DNA of 64,000 bases, taken from contig NW_024104998.1 of NCBI RefSeq assembly GCF_003945595.2, positions 4,211,790 through 4,275,789 of the forward strand. The letters run 5' to 3'. How positions within the stretch are numbered: the first letter of the stretch is position 1; each line of letters opens with the position of its first letter. Made by a program: the position numbers and the translations under genes. Positions 39,444-50,931 of the stretch are shown here, in pieces. The notes under the pieces were generated by a model. The model was not told the DNA's origin and did not search any database. It saw nothing but the letters and a program-made list of their open reading frames with translations. This stretch comes from Pipra filicauda. Lineage: Eukaryota; Chordata; Aves; Passeriformes; Pipridae.

Positions 39444-41538
39444 ATGGCCACTGTCATTCCTGGTGATTTGTCAGAAGTAAGAGATACCCAGAAAGTCCCT
39501 TCAGGGAAACGTAAGCGTGGTGAAACCAAACCAAGAAAAAACTTTCCTTGCCAACTGTGTGACAAGGCCTTTAACAGTGTTGAGAAATTAAAGGTTCACT
39601 CATACTCTCACACAGGAGAGAGGCCCTACAAGTGCACACAACAAGACTGCACCAAGGCCTTTGTTTCTAAGTACAAATTACTAAGGTATTAAACTCTATT
39701 TATCTTTCAGATTATATTATCTATTTTATGTTGGCCGTGTTAAGCCGTGTAAAAGTATATATTTCTGTACGCCTTCAGCTGATTGCAGAGAGGATGTGTT
39801 AATTAAAGTAGCCATTGGATTGTTTCTAGAATTCTAAATTACCTAAGTTTGCAAGCTAATGTCTTTGATTTTGTTTCTTAATTTGTTTTCTGCTTTTGTT
39901 TTCTGTTTGTTTTTGTTTTGTTTTGTTTTGTTTTTAATGAGCGTAGAATTTTCCTTTGTGTAAGGAATTGTCACAAGAAAAAGAGTATGGACTGAAAGTT
40001 CTTTGGCTATGGACTTTTACACGAGTACTTTCATACTTGCCCATATACCCCTGTTACAGTAGCTAAAACCCACCAAAACTAAAGTGTCAATTTAAGAGAA
40101 ATGGCTCGCGTTTTGCTATATTTAAATTTGTCAAAATGTCTTTGTAGTGTCATGCTTTCAGTTAAAAGGTTCTGTTGCAAAGCAGTCCTTAGTGTAGTAT
40201 TTAGCTGCCATTAAAAAATGAGCACATGTTTTTTGATCAAAATAATTACTTACAGAATATATCTGTGTTTAAAGGCATATGGCTACTCATTCTCCTGAGA
40301 AAACCCACAAGTGTAATTATTGTGAGAAAATGTTTCACCGAAAAGATCACCTAAAGAATCACCTACATACACACAATCCCAACAAAGAGGCCTTTAAGTG
40401 TGAAGAATGTGGAAAGAACTACAATACCAAGCTTGGGTTCAAACGTCACCTGGCTTTGCATGCTGCAACAAGTGGTGACCTCACCTGTAAGGTATGTTTG
40501 CAGACTTTTGAAAGCACAGGAGTGCTGTTGGAGCACCTAAAAACTCATGCAGGCAAGTCATCGGGTGGAGTGAAGGAGAAAAAACACCAGTGTGAACACT
40601 GTGATCGTCGGTTCTACACCCGAAAGGATGTCCGCAGACACATGGTAGTGCACACTGGAAGAAAGGACTTCCTCTGTCAATACTGTGCACAGAGATTTGG
40701 GCGGAAGGATCACCTCACACGCCACATGAAGAAAAGTCACAACCAAGAACTTCTGAAGGTCAAAACAGAGCCAATGGACCTTCTAGATCCCTTTACCTGC
40801 AATGTTTCTGTGCCTGTTAAGGATGAGCTGCTTCCAGTGATGTCTTTACCTTCCAGTGAACTGACATCAAAGCCATTTACAAACACTTTGCAATTAAATC
40901 TCTACAACACTCAGATTCAGTCCATGCAGAGTTCTGCATCTGCACACCAAATGGTTGCCACATCGTTACCATTGGGAATGCCTTGTCCGATAGATATGGA
41001 GTCTGTCCACCCTTCTCACCAGCTATCATTGAAATATCCGCTCGGTACTACCTCATACGCAATTTCTATGCCTGAAAAAGAACAGCCATTGAAAGGGGAA
41101 ATTGAAAGTTACTTAATGGAGTTGCAAAGTGGTATGCCTTCTTCATCCCAGGATTCTCAAGCATCTTCATCAAAACTAGGGCTGGATCCACAAGTAGGGC
41201 CACTAGATGATGGGTCTGGGGAAGTTTCCCTTTCCAAGGGCTCTGTTCCTATTAGTGAACCTCTAAACGCCCCATCATTGGACTTTTCTCAGCTGTTCAA
41301 CTTCATACCTGTAAATGGCCCTCCCTATACTCCTTCTGTTTCAGTGGGAAACCTCGGAATGAGTTATACACAAGAAGAGGCACATTCTTCTATGACTCAA
41401 CTTCCACCACAAACCCAGGATCCACAAGATCCTAGCAATAGTATAGGTCTTGGGTCTCTGCACTCATTGTCAGCAGCTTTCACAAGCAGTCTAAGCACAA
41501 CCACCACCCTACCACGATTTCATCAAGCTTTCCAATAG
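39444..41538 (+). CDS. PLAG1 zinc-finger transcription factor (two coding exons)
   Basis: Join 39444-39685 with 40275-41538: 501 residues against 500 in human, ending LPRFHQAFQ as in the mammalian protein. PLAG1 is a nuclear DNA-binding activator of growth genes including IGF2, and an oncogene when its promoter is swapped. Visible parts are the KRKR nuclear signal (22-25) and seven C2H2 fingers with zinc ligands starting at C36, C64, C94, C123, C152, C187 and C215. The last finger ends at H236. Two sumoylation-type sites, VKTE (K244) and VKDE (K263), match those known in human. A Ser/Gln/Pro-rich activation region follows. The start has a strong Kozak context. The exon junction falls inside finger 2 (Arg81). 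Residue 80 is Leu where human has Gln. No break is seen. Confidence 0.97.
39686..40274 (+). other. PLAG1 intron between coding exons (589 nt)
   Basis: The donor is AAG followed by GTATTA and the acceptor TTTAAAG at 40268-40274. Joining AG (39684-39685) to G (40275) makes the Arg codon and restores the YKL-RHMATHS reading known for PLAG1. The donor departs from the GTRAGT consensus and the acceptor tract is short and weak. Retention would add one residue (Tyr) and a stop right after finger 1 and half of finger 2. A (TTTTG)n simple repeat lies inside at 39904-39935. Confidence 0.9.
41046..41055 (+). promoter_or_regulatory. let-7 seed match in PLAG1 coding sequence
   Basis: TACTACCTCA is complementary to the first ten bases of let-7a. 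It lies in frame across Thr-Thr-Ser codons of the activation region. The complementarity is certain; use as a target is inferred. Confidence 0.45.
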
Positions 41539-42669
41539 GATGTACAAAGCTGGCTTGTTACTGTCTATTTGTAGAAATGCCTTAGGTGACCATTTTTAAC
41601 TTAGTGCCTACTATAAGACATTATAAATTCTCTGCTTTTGTACAGTACCAATCTCATGAAGCCAGTAAGAAATTTAAATTAACTTTTTTAAAATGTTTTG
41701 AAAGTGTTTATTCTCAGCTGTGTTTACTTTGGTTTTTGGTTTGTTTTTTTTTTTTTTTTTAAACAGTCTCATTGTATTGTTTTCATATTCACTGCCAATT
41801 TACACATTTAAAATGTTCAGTAGAAAGTCATCCCAAGCAAACTCTCAACACTCATCCCTTTTTTTAGAAGTTTTTTAACCATACCAGTTATTCCATTTTG
41901 TTGATGTCAGTGGTAGAACTGCCACTTTTAACTTTTAATATATTTTACTATTTGCAGATAATCCAGTTAAAATATGTATCACAAATATTCCTGAAGATTT
42001 GGGAAAAAAAATCTCCGGTCCATTTCCAAACAAATCCTCTTCCCATATGGTGACACATCTGACCTGTTCTATAATGACAAATCTAAATTTTTTAAATAAA
42101 TATAGAATTCAGATTTTTCTGAAAACTTGTGTGTGTATATATAGGAGTCCATATATACACATGTACATTTATACAGCATTTTGACTTGTATCGAAGTCAT
42201 TATAAAAGTTGTTAAGAATTTTGCCATTTTCTGGCTTAAATTTTTGTGGCCTGTTATGGATAACACAAAAAAAAAATTTACTTCTCTAAAATTATGGCTG
42301 AATAGAATTTCAACAGAGAATCTCTGCTTGCCTAGTTGACAAATGTTTCAAGTTGAATTTGGAACTGTGTTGTTGTGCTTTTATGACTCTGGTATAGGGA
42401 AACAGGCAAAATTAATGGCTGATCTTGAAATATAAAAGTGTTGTAATGTAGTAATGCAGAATATTTTGTCGCAGTTTTTGTTTTAATTCTTAACTTGCTG
42501 TTTTTTCTCTTTAGTAGCATAGAAAGAGTACTGCATAGGAATCTTCCAGTAGTGTATTCACATTTGTAGGCATCAGTCTTCTCCCAGCTGCCACCACCAA
42601 AGGGTGGATCAAGTCCAGCCAGAAAGTGTGTATCTATTTTCAGTTCAAAACTAGTGTGCAGTCAGAGAG

Positions 42670-42677
42670 TGAATGTA
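42670..42677 (+). promoter_or_regulatory. miR-181 8-mer seed match in PLAG1 3'UTR
   Basis: TGAATGTA is a full 8-mer site for the miR-181 family. Seven-base matches (TGAATGT) recur at 44549-44555 and 45562-45568. miR-181 has been reported to repress human PLAG1; activity here is inferred. Confidence 0.4.
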
Positions 42678-45611
42678 AATTTGCAACTACCAGGTTTTTG
42701 TTTTGGATTTTTTTTTTTTATTGGAATGATCTTTTCAGTTGTGTTACATGGTGTGTTATGTCCTCCTAAGCAACAAGTTAGATGTTAATCACACTTTCTA
42801 CACCTGGGTACTTGGTTAGGGACTTTTTGCCCGTTGCCAAGATTTAAAGACAGGACTCTTAGGAGTGAAGTAAAAGCATATTGCTTACACCACTTTTACC
42901 TAATGCAATATATTCTATTCCCCAACCCCTAATAACCAAAAGAGGAAAAAAAAAAAAACTAAAAAAACAACCAACCCTGTGATGCATAAGAGCAAACTAG
43001 ACTTGCTGTAATTCAACAATAACATTATTTTCCTTGTCATTTTTGTACAAGGAATTAAAAAATAGAAATCAAGTACATTAATATCTCTCAAACAATAATG
43101 AAGATTCGTACAAGGTTTTAAGTGGTTAAACTAAATATACTTCACAGAAACAAAAGTTGCTCCCATTTAAGGAGCTCATGCTCCAGATGTTTTATCAGTA
43201 GCTCCTACTGTTTTTTTTTAATTCTAGGAGCAATATGCAGGTGTAGTTTTACTATTTTATACATATGTGTATTTAAATTTTATTACCGAAAGATAACATT
43301 TTTATAAATGTGTTTGTGTTCCAAAGGCATTAAAATAAGGATGTATTAATAAGGAAAATACCTTTTGAAATTCTGCAAACTACTCCTAGATTTTGGGGTT
43401 AGGAGCATATTATCTCAGTGGGCTTTTAGCTCTGCTTCACAACTGCTTCCTCTGGTTTCTGTGAAACAGATTGCTCACTTACTTACATCTTTAGTTGAAT
43501 GATTTGTTCAATATTGCTTTTTTTTCCCTTCACCTTTCTAAAGGAAAGAAAAAAACAGATGAACAGAGCACAAAGTGAATGCAACCGAATGTAACTTTAG
43601 TCTAAATGAGCAACTATAATGCATCTAGAAAAAACTCGGGTTTATTCTCAATCTTTTTAATCAATCTGAGATGAAGATAAATGACTTAATTCCTCCAGTG
43701 GGTTATGTCCCATGTGGAGCCAAGCATCTGCAACTCTCCCTGCAGCAGAGGAAAGCTGCAAGTGCTTGTCATCCTGCAGCTGGCCCAGCAGTGTGACCAG
43801 GCAGCACTGCCCATCCTGGGCAGCCTCTGGCTCACAAATTTCCAATCTGTAGCCACTGTTTGTCTCAGTTGCCAAAAGACTTCATTAGAAAACAAAACCC
43901 AACAGACACTTTGCCAACACCTGTTTCTTAGTGTGTAGCCAGAACCCTTATTACTACTTCATTTGTGCCTTAGCTTCCTGAAAAGGGATTGACGTTTCCC
44001 TTTGGAGTTAGATGTACATTTCACTTGAGAAATAGGGACCTCAGACAAGATATTGAACCTCATTCAGTCAGGGTTTCAGTGGGTGGGTGCACCCGGCATG
44101 TTTGCGGCTGAACTAGGATGTAGGGTAATGTGGAAGCAGACTGACCCTGTAAGCAATACCACCGCCACCGGAGTGCTTTTGAGCATCACTTAGGCAGAGT
44201 CAATATTGGCCACTACTAAACCATCAGTTTTTAAACTCCGTTTTTTTGATTTCCGATGGATTCTTGGTGGGAGGGGGGAGGGCTGGCTGATCATGCACCA
44301 CTCTTTGTGCAACTTCTAAACTTCTAGTAAGGTTATTTTGGTTTTTGGTTTTGTTTTTTTTTTTTGGTTTTTTGTTGTTTGTTTTTTTTTTTTAAATATA
44401 TATATTTTTGTGTACTTGTTGCTTGTGCTTTATTTAGTAGTAAATTGTGGAATAGAGTGATTTATTGTTAATTTGGCAGTAGCGGTTTTTAAAAACCATA
44501 TACTGACTGAAACATGAGCCAGAGCTGATTGCTTTATTAAGCTAATAATGAATGTTAAGAGTACATATTTTCAGGATCATTTGCCTAGTGAGCTAAACTT
44601 GTATTATAGGCCAATATTTTTTAAAATAAAGCTTGGTCAACCTCTATGTTACACATATTACAAGATATAGCACTTTCAAAAAGAAAACCTAAACCTTTTA
44701 AGAAAATTTCTTACAGGTTATGCTTTTTATTATAAAACCTTTTATTATAATTTGTTTCAAGTGCCATTAGATTACATATATGTAGGCCTTTGGTATAATG
44801 CTTTGTGTACAAAATGGTAGACATTGTAATTTTAAACAGGTACATTTTTACAGTGTTTTCTTATCAATTTGCTATATTGCACAGAACCAGTGTGTCTTTC
44901 TTAAGGGTTTTACAATGGTTTTTACTAGGTTTACATGTTTCAAACTACACTGTCTTCTACTGCCATTTTGAATACCAGTCAAAAACAAATAGGAGTTTGT
45001 CCTCTCCGTTTGCAAACTGTGTCCTCTGGAGTTCTGGATGGTAAACTATGTCAAAAATGTTTAACATGCAGTATTTGATACAGATTTTTTTTTATCATAT
45101 CCTATCATTGCTATGCTGCTGTCTGAAGTTAACTTAGGGCCTGATCCTGCATCCGTAAACGTCAAGGGCAGCAGGATTGCATCCTTTGTTATGTCTGTCT
45201 CATACACTGGTTTAGCAGCTTCTCCTGTATTCTTCTCAGTCTATAGATAAGCCTCTGAAATATATGTACTTCTCTGGTATGTAGTAAACCGTATAGGCTT
45301 AGCTGTCCATCCTGCATCCTCCCAGTGTACAGTTAAAACCACAGCTTACTTAGCATCATGCTCAACTTACAAGTAATGCCACAGTAGTTCAAAATGTGTT
45401 TGGGTAGTCCCAAAGCTTTTATGCAATAAGGGTGTCTTACTTTTGTTGGAAGGCAGTGTCTTTTGATAACAGTTATCTAGCCCTGGAAGTGACACAGAAC
45501 TATTGCTAATCATATGTAAACACTTTTCAGTATAAGCTTCAGTGGTACAGTTGAACCAGAGTGAATGTTTATCTCCTCAGAAACACTCCTGCAATATTGT
45601 TATATTGGATC

Positions 45612-45620
45612 ATGCTGCTA
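45612..45620 (+). promoter_or_regulatory. Overlapping miR-103/107 and miR-15/16 seed matches
   Basis: ATGCTGCTA contains ATGCTGC (miR-103/107) overlapping TGCTGCTA (8-mer for miR-15/16/424). A second, weaker overlap, ATGCTGCT, lies at 45113-45120. Both families have been linked to human PLAG1; activity here is inferred. Confidence 0.4.
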
Positions 45621-46421
45621 ATGTAACTTGGGATACAACTCCTCTCATGGTGCTACAAACCTCCCTGTCTCATTCAGATGTATTTTTACCCATAGAAAAA
45701 GAGGACTATACTAGACCTATAGTTGTATGATATATTTTTATACTGTGACTTAATTTGTCATTAATGAACTTTGTGCAACACCACAATGTATTCATATGCA
45801 CTTGCAAAAGTAAAATTTTGGACATGCAAATTTAAACGCTGACAAGCCTAGCTCTTGTTCACAAAAATAGGTGACTGCTAGTTAATGTTAAATGCGGGCT
45901 TTTTATATGGTGTGGAGTGAAGAACATGCTATATATTATTAAAAGCCTTTGGATTTAGACAAAAACTGGGAAAAGTATATTGGGGAATGATGACACACCC
46001 TAACCTGAGTCGGATTGCTGAAATTATATTTTTAGCTAGTGGAAAAATTGTTTGGACTTGTTTGCTAAAATGTTTTTAATGATAAAAATTTTGAGTCAAA
46101 AAATAGAGAAAAAAAAAAAAAGAACACAGAAAACCCTGCATTCCAGACTGAATTTGTATATGTTTCTTGCATTTAAAATTTGCTATCCTGTGATATGGGA
46201 AATTGAGTTGCTTATCATGTATATGTACTTTAAAATGTATTCACAAACTACTGTTGTATTTGTATAAAATATAGACAAAAAGATTGCATATATATTTTTG
46301 TGTATAAGCTCTGTAAAATAGCAATCACATTATGAAGCTGCAGCAGAACTTCATTTTAAACATTCACATCCAAAGAAACAGACTATTTATTGTCCACATA
46401 CCCTGATTATAAAATATACCT

Positions 46422-46429
46422 TGCTGCTA
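46422..46429 (+). promoter_or_regulatory. miR-15/16 family 8-mer seed match
   Basis: TGCTGCTA lies about 85 bases upstream of the poly(A) signal. Sites near 3'UTR ends tend to be more effective. Confidence 0.4.
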
Positions 46430-46462
46430 TTAAACAATAGTGCTGCAGCTTCTTGTGGCCTA

Positions 46463-46470
46463 CAGTGTTA
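46463..46470 (+). promoter_or_regulatory. miR-141/200a 8-mer seed match
   Basis: CAGTGTTA is a full 8-mer site close to the 3' end; a 7-mer CAGTGTT occurs at 44851-44857. miR-141 has been reported to target PLAG1 in mammals. Function here is inferred. Confidence 0.35.
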
Positions 46471-46511
46471 TGTTTGCTGTACAAAAATATGTGAACTCCA
46501 CAAAATATATC

Positions 46512-46517
46512 AATAAA
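46512..46517 (+). terminator. PLAG1 polyadenylation signal
   Basis: AATAAA followed within about 25 bases by a T/G-rich stretch (tggttttag). This is the last strong signal before sequence character changes, and the distance from the stop codon agrees with the long PLAG1 3'UTR. Confidence 0.75.
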
Positions 46518-48878
46518 ATTACAGAATGGTTTTAGTTAATGAATAACTTATGCCTGGCATTTCAATAGTTAATCTTGATCTGCGTGTTTGGGATTACAGT
46601 AAGTAATTACAGAATACATCCAGTTTTGCTGGGTGTAGTTATTCTGAGTTTGCAAAAGCATAACTGTCTTTCCAATTTATGACTGGTAAAATGTCAGTTT
46701 TTCAGAAAATATTAAAGCACAAATATCCATGTTTCATGATTTCACCAAGGAACAAATGGGATGATGCTACTGTGTCTGTGACAAGACAGATCTGAACTGA
46801 AGGAAGCAATTGAACTTGCCATCAAATTGCACTTTGAAATGCTGTGAGACTCTGGAAGGTGAGTGTGGGGTTTCTGTAGTGGGACCACGCATTTGGGAGA
46901 CATAGGTGACTGATTCTCTTATCGTTTCAGATTAATGCAAATCATTTACATCAATTCTTATGGTTTACAGGACAGTCTTTAAGGGTGTGGCATGTGCAGA
47001 GGGTTTCTCTCTGCAGTATTTCCAGGAGAAACTCCATTGCTTTGATCCCATGGTTCTCCCATCTGCCCATGACAGTGCCAAAGAAGTCAGACTGTAATGC
47101 GTGGGGGAAGAGGTGCCTCGCAGCCAGACAAGCAGCCTGCACACAACTGCAGAAGGTTGCCTCTGCTCATTCCGTGCAGTTGTTCCCTAGCGTAGACTGT
47201 CTGACAGGAAAGTAAAAGACTAGCATTTCACATTTCATTGCTTTTTGGAACATATTTTGTTAACATCTTCAGCATTGTCTGTGTTTCCCTGCTTTTGAGT
47301 TCCCCTCTTTTTTAAGTCTTGACTTTTTAGATTTGTTGCTGTAACCCAGTATGAGAGAAATGATTGTAGAGAGAGTTGTTGGCTTTTACCTTCTCCATAT
47401 GCAGACATCTTTCCTTTCTTGTAATCCCTACCTACCCCTTTCCTCTGAGCTGACTTATCACTTCTGTACCACAGGTTTCTAACTTGTTTGAGAGGGTTGG
47501 CCTTGTTATATTGAGGGTCAAGAGCTCTACAGATGCTCTATGATAATAAATGCTCTGCAAAACCATTTATAGCCACCCACAAACACACACACCCTCACCC
47601 ACAACCCCTCGAGAGAAAACCATCCCATCATAGCTGGTCTCACCCACCGTTACTATTTAACCTGTCCTCCTTCCAAATGGACAGCCTCTGGAAACCCTCT
47701 AGAAACTCTGTCAGCCCCTGTAGTAAGTGGAATGTGATTGCACAGATGATATCTGTGTTATATCCAGAGATCTCTTGCTGCAGTCTTTCCGGAGTTTCTT
47801 TGTTAAATTCAGAGCCACAGGCATCTTCCCTTCTCTCTTTTGTGTAACCTCCCCTTTCCAAAACTGGCATAAGAAAGTACAGAACAATGGTCCTTCAGTA
47901 TCCTCTATACCTGTCTCACTGTCCTTCAGGAGTGGAAGAGTAAGACTATGCTAGTTTTCCCCTTCACCCTCCCTCACTTTTCATGCCTTCTTTTCCTTCC
48001 CACAGATAAGCATGCCCTAGGGTAAAGACTGTTTTTTGACAGAGAAATCCAAAACTGTGATGCAGAGCTACTGCTGAACTAGCAAGAACTAAGCAGCTAC
48101 ATGCTGTTGGCCTCCCCGCTTTGCAAATCAAAACATTGTATTAAATCGGATAGAAAGTAAGTTTTACAAAGTGGCAGCTGCCGTAGTTGGCACAACAAGG
48201 GTCGGTGATCACAAACAGGCAGCAAGTAGCACAGCAAGATAAGCTCTATTGCAAAATTTAGTCTGAACTTAATAGTTTGAGAAATGTATTGAAAGATTAA
48301 CTGCTGCATGAGGTTTCAAGTTCCTGCTTATGTGCTATATCCCAGGTAATTCAGTATAAACTTCCTCTACTCCTAATAAAGGTGTAACATCTTGCCTGGT
48401 ATTTTTATCTTTATATAATTCTGTTTATTTGTTGTAATGACCTGTGTGTCCTTAGGAAATTAACATATTCAGAGGAGTAAGTATTTGTAAAAAATACAAT
48501 GAGCGGTTCTTCAGTGTCATCATTGCACAACCTTGTCTTGTTCGGATATACTTGTATCGTAAAACCTTCAGCTATAAAGCTAGTTTGCCTCAGATAGAGC
48601 TGAAGAGACATCAGCTATTGGCTGAGCAGTCTGAAAACAGGACTATGATAATGCAGTCTATGGCTGAGCTGGAAATCATTTGAATTGATCCCTTGATAGT
48701 TTACCCATGGGACTGATTCTTACTGTTGCACCAAAGTGCAATGTAAAAAGAAGAATGACTTAGTGTAATTTTCATATAAATCAGTCAGATCTCTGCTTGA
48801 TGTGTGTTAAGTAACACAGAGAACCTGAATAGTCATAGCCTCTCAAAATCAGTACGCTGCTTCAACTTTTGCGTAGGT

Positions 48879-48950
48879 ATGTGTGTGTGTGTATATATAT
48901 ATATATATCTACATTTGTGTGTACATGTAGATATGTATGTATGTATGCAT
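48879..48950. repeat. (TG)n-(TA)n microsatellite with GTAT tail
   Basis: About 13 bases of alternating TG run into about 17 bases of alternating TA (to about 48908). After a short interruption there are repeated ATGT units (48931-48948). It is likely to vary in length between individuals. Confidence 0.9.
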
Positions 48951-50869
48951 GGGAAAGTATCAATGTAAGATGAAAAACTTGATAAATTATTTTGTTTTGG
49001 TTTACTTCAAAATGTTTAAAGTGTTTGTGTTTTACAAGTCCAAAGTGAATCCTGCTGTTTGTTTAAGTATCCCCTAGTTAACACAGTGTGCGGTTTCCCA
49101 TGCAAGCTGAAAGAGTTTCTTCCAAATACTTGATTAATCTATGAAAGACAGCAATTTATCTAAGGGGTGCACAGACTCCCGCGAGGAAGGTGTTTGTCAG
49201 CTGTCCTTGTGTAGTACTAGATACAATTTCAGCAGAAAAGTTCTGTAGGCTGTGCCTCTGAAATTAAACTCAACTGGCTTACTGGCTTTTGTATTAAACT
49301 GTTTCACACATGGTCATGGGTAAATCCTTAAGTTCCCTCACAAGTACTTACATTGAAAATAAAAATAAAATACAGGCTCTGTACGATTAAGGGGCATGCC
49401 ATAAGTGAGCAATGTCTGAGATGTAACATAGGAATATCAAATATCAAACATTCATGACAAATAAATACAGACTAAACTCGCAAACTTTCTGAAGTCTATC
49501 CTCGCCTGAAAATTGTCTCCTCTTATTTCGTCACTGTCTGGCTCCTTATGCCAATAAAGTATTACAGGGTTGTCCCATAGTTTATGTGCTCTCTTCAGCT
49601 TAGGCATATTTTTCTTCAGCAGTATTTTTACAAGAAGCTTCTGCTTACTCACCGATGAAAATTTATGAATTGCAACAATGTACTTGAACTGTATAACCCA
49701 TTTTAATCAGTCAGGTTTAAAACCCTTTAACTTACAGCAGCCTCTGAGAATTTGCTATGGCCCACCAGAGTAGCCAGGCCATCATTTCAGAGCCACCAAA
49801 TTTGGCTGATCCTCTTGCCCTTTCCCCTCTACAACTCTGCAAAGAGGTGGTATTTGCAGGAAGCCACCACATTTGCTATGGCAGTGTATTTAATATACAG
49901 TCACAGGGCTGGGCATGATCTGTGTTAATGGGATTCTGCAAGCTACTGGGAGAGACTGACCCCTTTATGCATCAGTCCTAGACATCAGCCTTAGATCTAT
50001 GTACCTGAGAAGGCAGCAGCTTCCCAGCACTAGACTAGCACTAACATTACCTCCTTGGGCCCTTTGCTGTATGTGATTAATTTTTCTCATTTAGCACTGA
50101 AGCTGTTTTCTAGTCCTTAAGCTACAAGTCCCATATTCTACCACTATATTTGGCATCTCCCTGTGACCCAGCGAAGTCAGCTTTGCTCCAGGGGCAAGAC
50201 TGTAAAACCCATCTTGGACCATTTGGCTGAAAATACTGAAATTGCCTGCCACATGACAACAGTCAACTTGCCAGCATAGGTGTCTGTCTTTGCATGGCCA
50301 GAAAATACTGCTATGGGTGAGAGCCTGTATGTCACATTTCATTGTCTTTATCCCTAAGTTTAGATTCTCTTAGCTTCTTGCAAGGTACTCTTTTGAAACT
50401 GTGATATCAATCTAGAGCAGCAGATCCCAGATTGTTATCCCTGATCCGCCTTGGTCACTGAGGCCCCAGTAAATCATCTGTGAAACCTCACCTGCCTTGC
50501 CAGTGTCTCCAGTTAAAACCTGTGTGTTCAGGTAAGGAGAGCCTTTGCTTCATGTTCTTGAATGCATGGAGTAACCTTTCTGTGAAGGAAAAAAAGCATC
50601 AAGCAGCTGTTTGGCAATGTGTGTTTGAAACTTGATCTTATTATTTATAAACTAGGGTTTAACCTTTTAAAATATTTATTATTATTATGTCTCAGCAGTA
50701 AAATAACATCACAGTTCTTGCAGATGTATTTTTTCTTTGCATTTGGGTTTACCTCTCACTGCTTTAAAGAAAACTTGCTTATATTTGCTGTTCCAAGGTG
50801 TCATTTGTCTCACCAAAACAGCCAAACTCTGAAACATGAACTTGATTTTTTCCTGGTTTGTGCTTTTAG

Positions 50870-50873
<4 letters not shown>

Positions 50874-50928
<55 letters not shown>
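50874..50928. repeat. 55-nt pure poly(A) tract
   Basis: Fifty-five uninterrupted A. No polyadenylation signal or recognisable mRNA copy lies just upstream, and no matching flanking duplication was found by eye, so a processed pseudogene is not supported. It reads as a homopolymer expansion or a sequencing or assembly effect. Confidence 0.9.

Positions 50929-50931
<3 letters not shown>

Larger units (their letters stand above)
41539..46535 (+). other. PLAG1 3'UTR (about 5 kb)
   Basis: From the stop codon to about 20 bases past AATAAA at 46512-46517, which is followed by a GT-rich stretch. The length fits the long 3'UTR of mammalian PLAG1 mRNA. Possible earlier signals are AATAAA at 42095-42100 and 44625-44630, so shorter isoforms may exist. 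The region contains T17 at 41744-41760, a T/G-rich low-complexity tract at about 44338-44405, a Pumilio-type TGTATATA at 42134-42141, and several miRNA seed matches listed separately. Open frames in it are short and chance-like. Confidence 0.8.

Noticed and set aside
39444..39692. 82-codon frame read as a complete small zinc-finger protein
   Set aside because: Its last residues run into the intron. Splicing at 39685/40275 restores finger 2 and the full PLAG1 reading.
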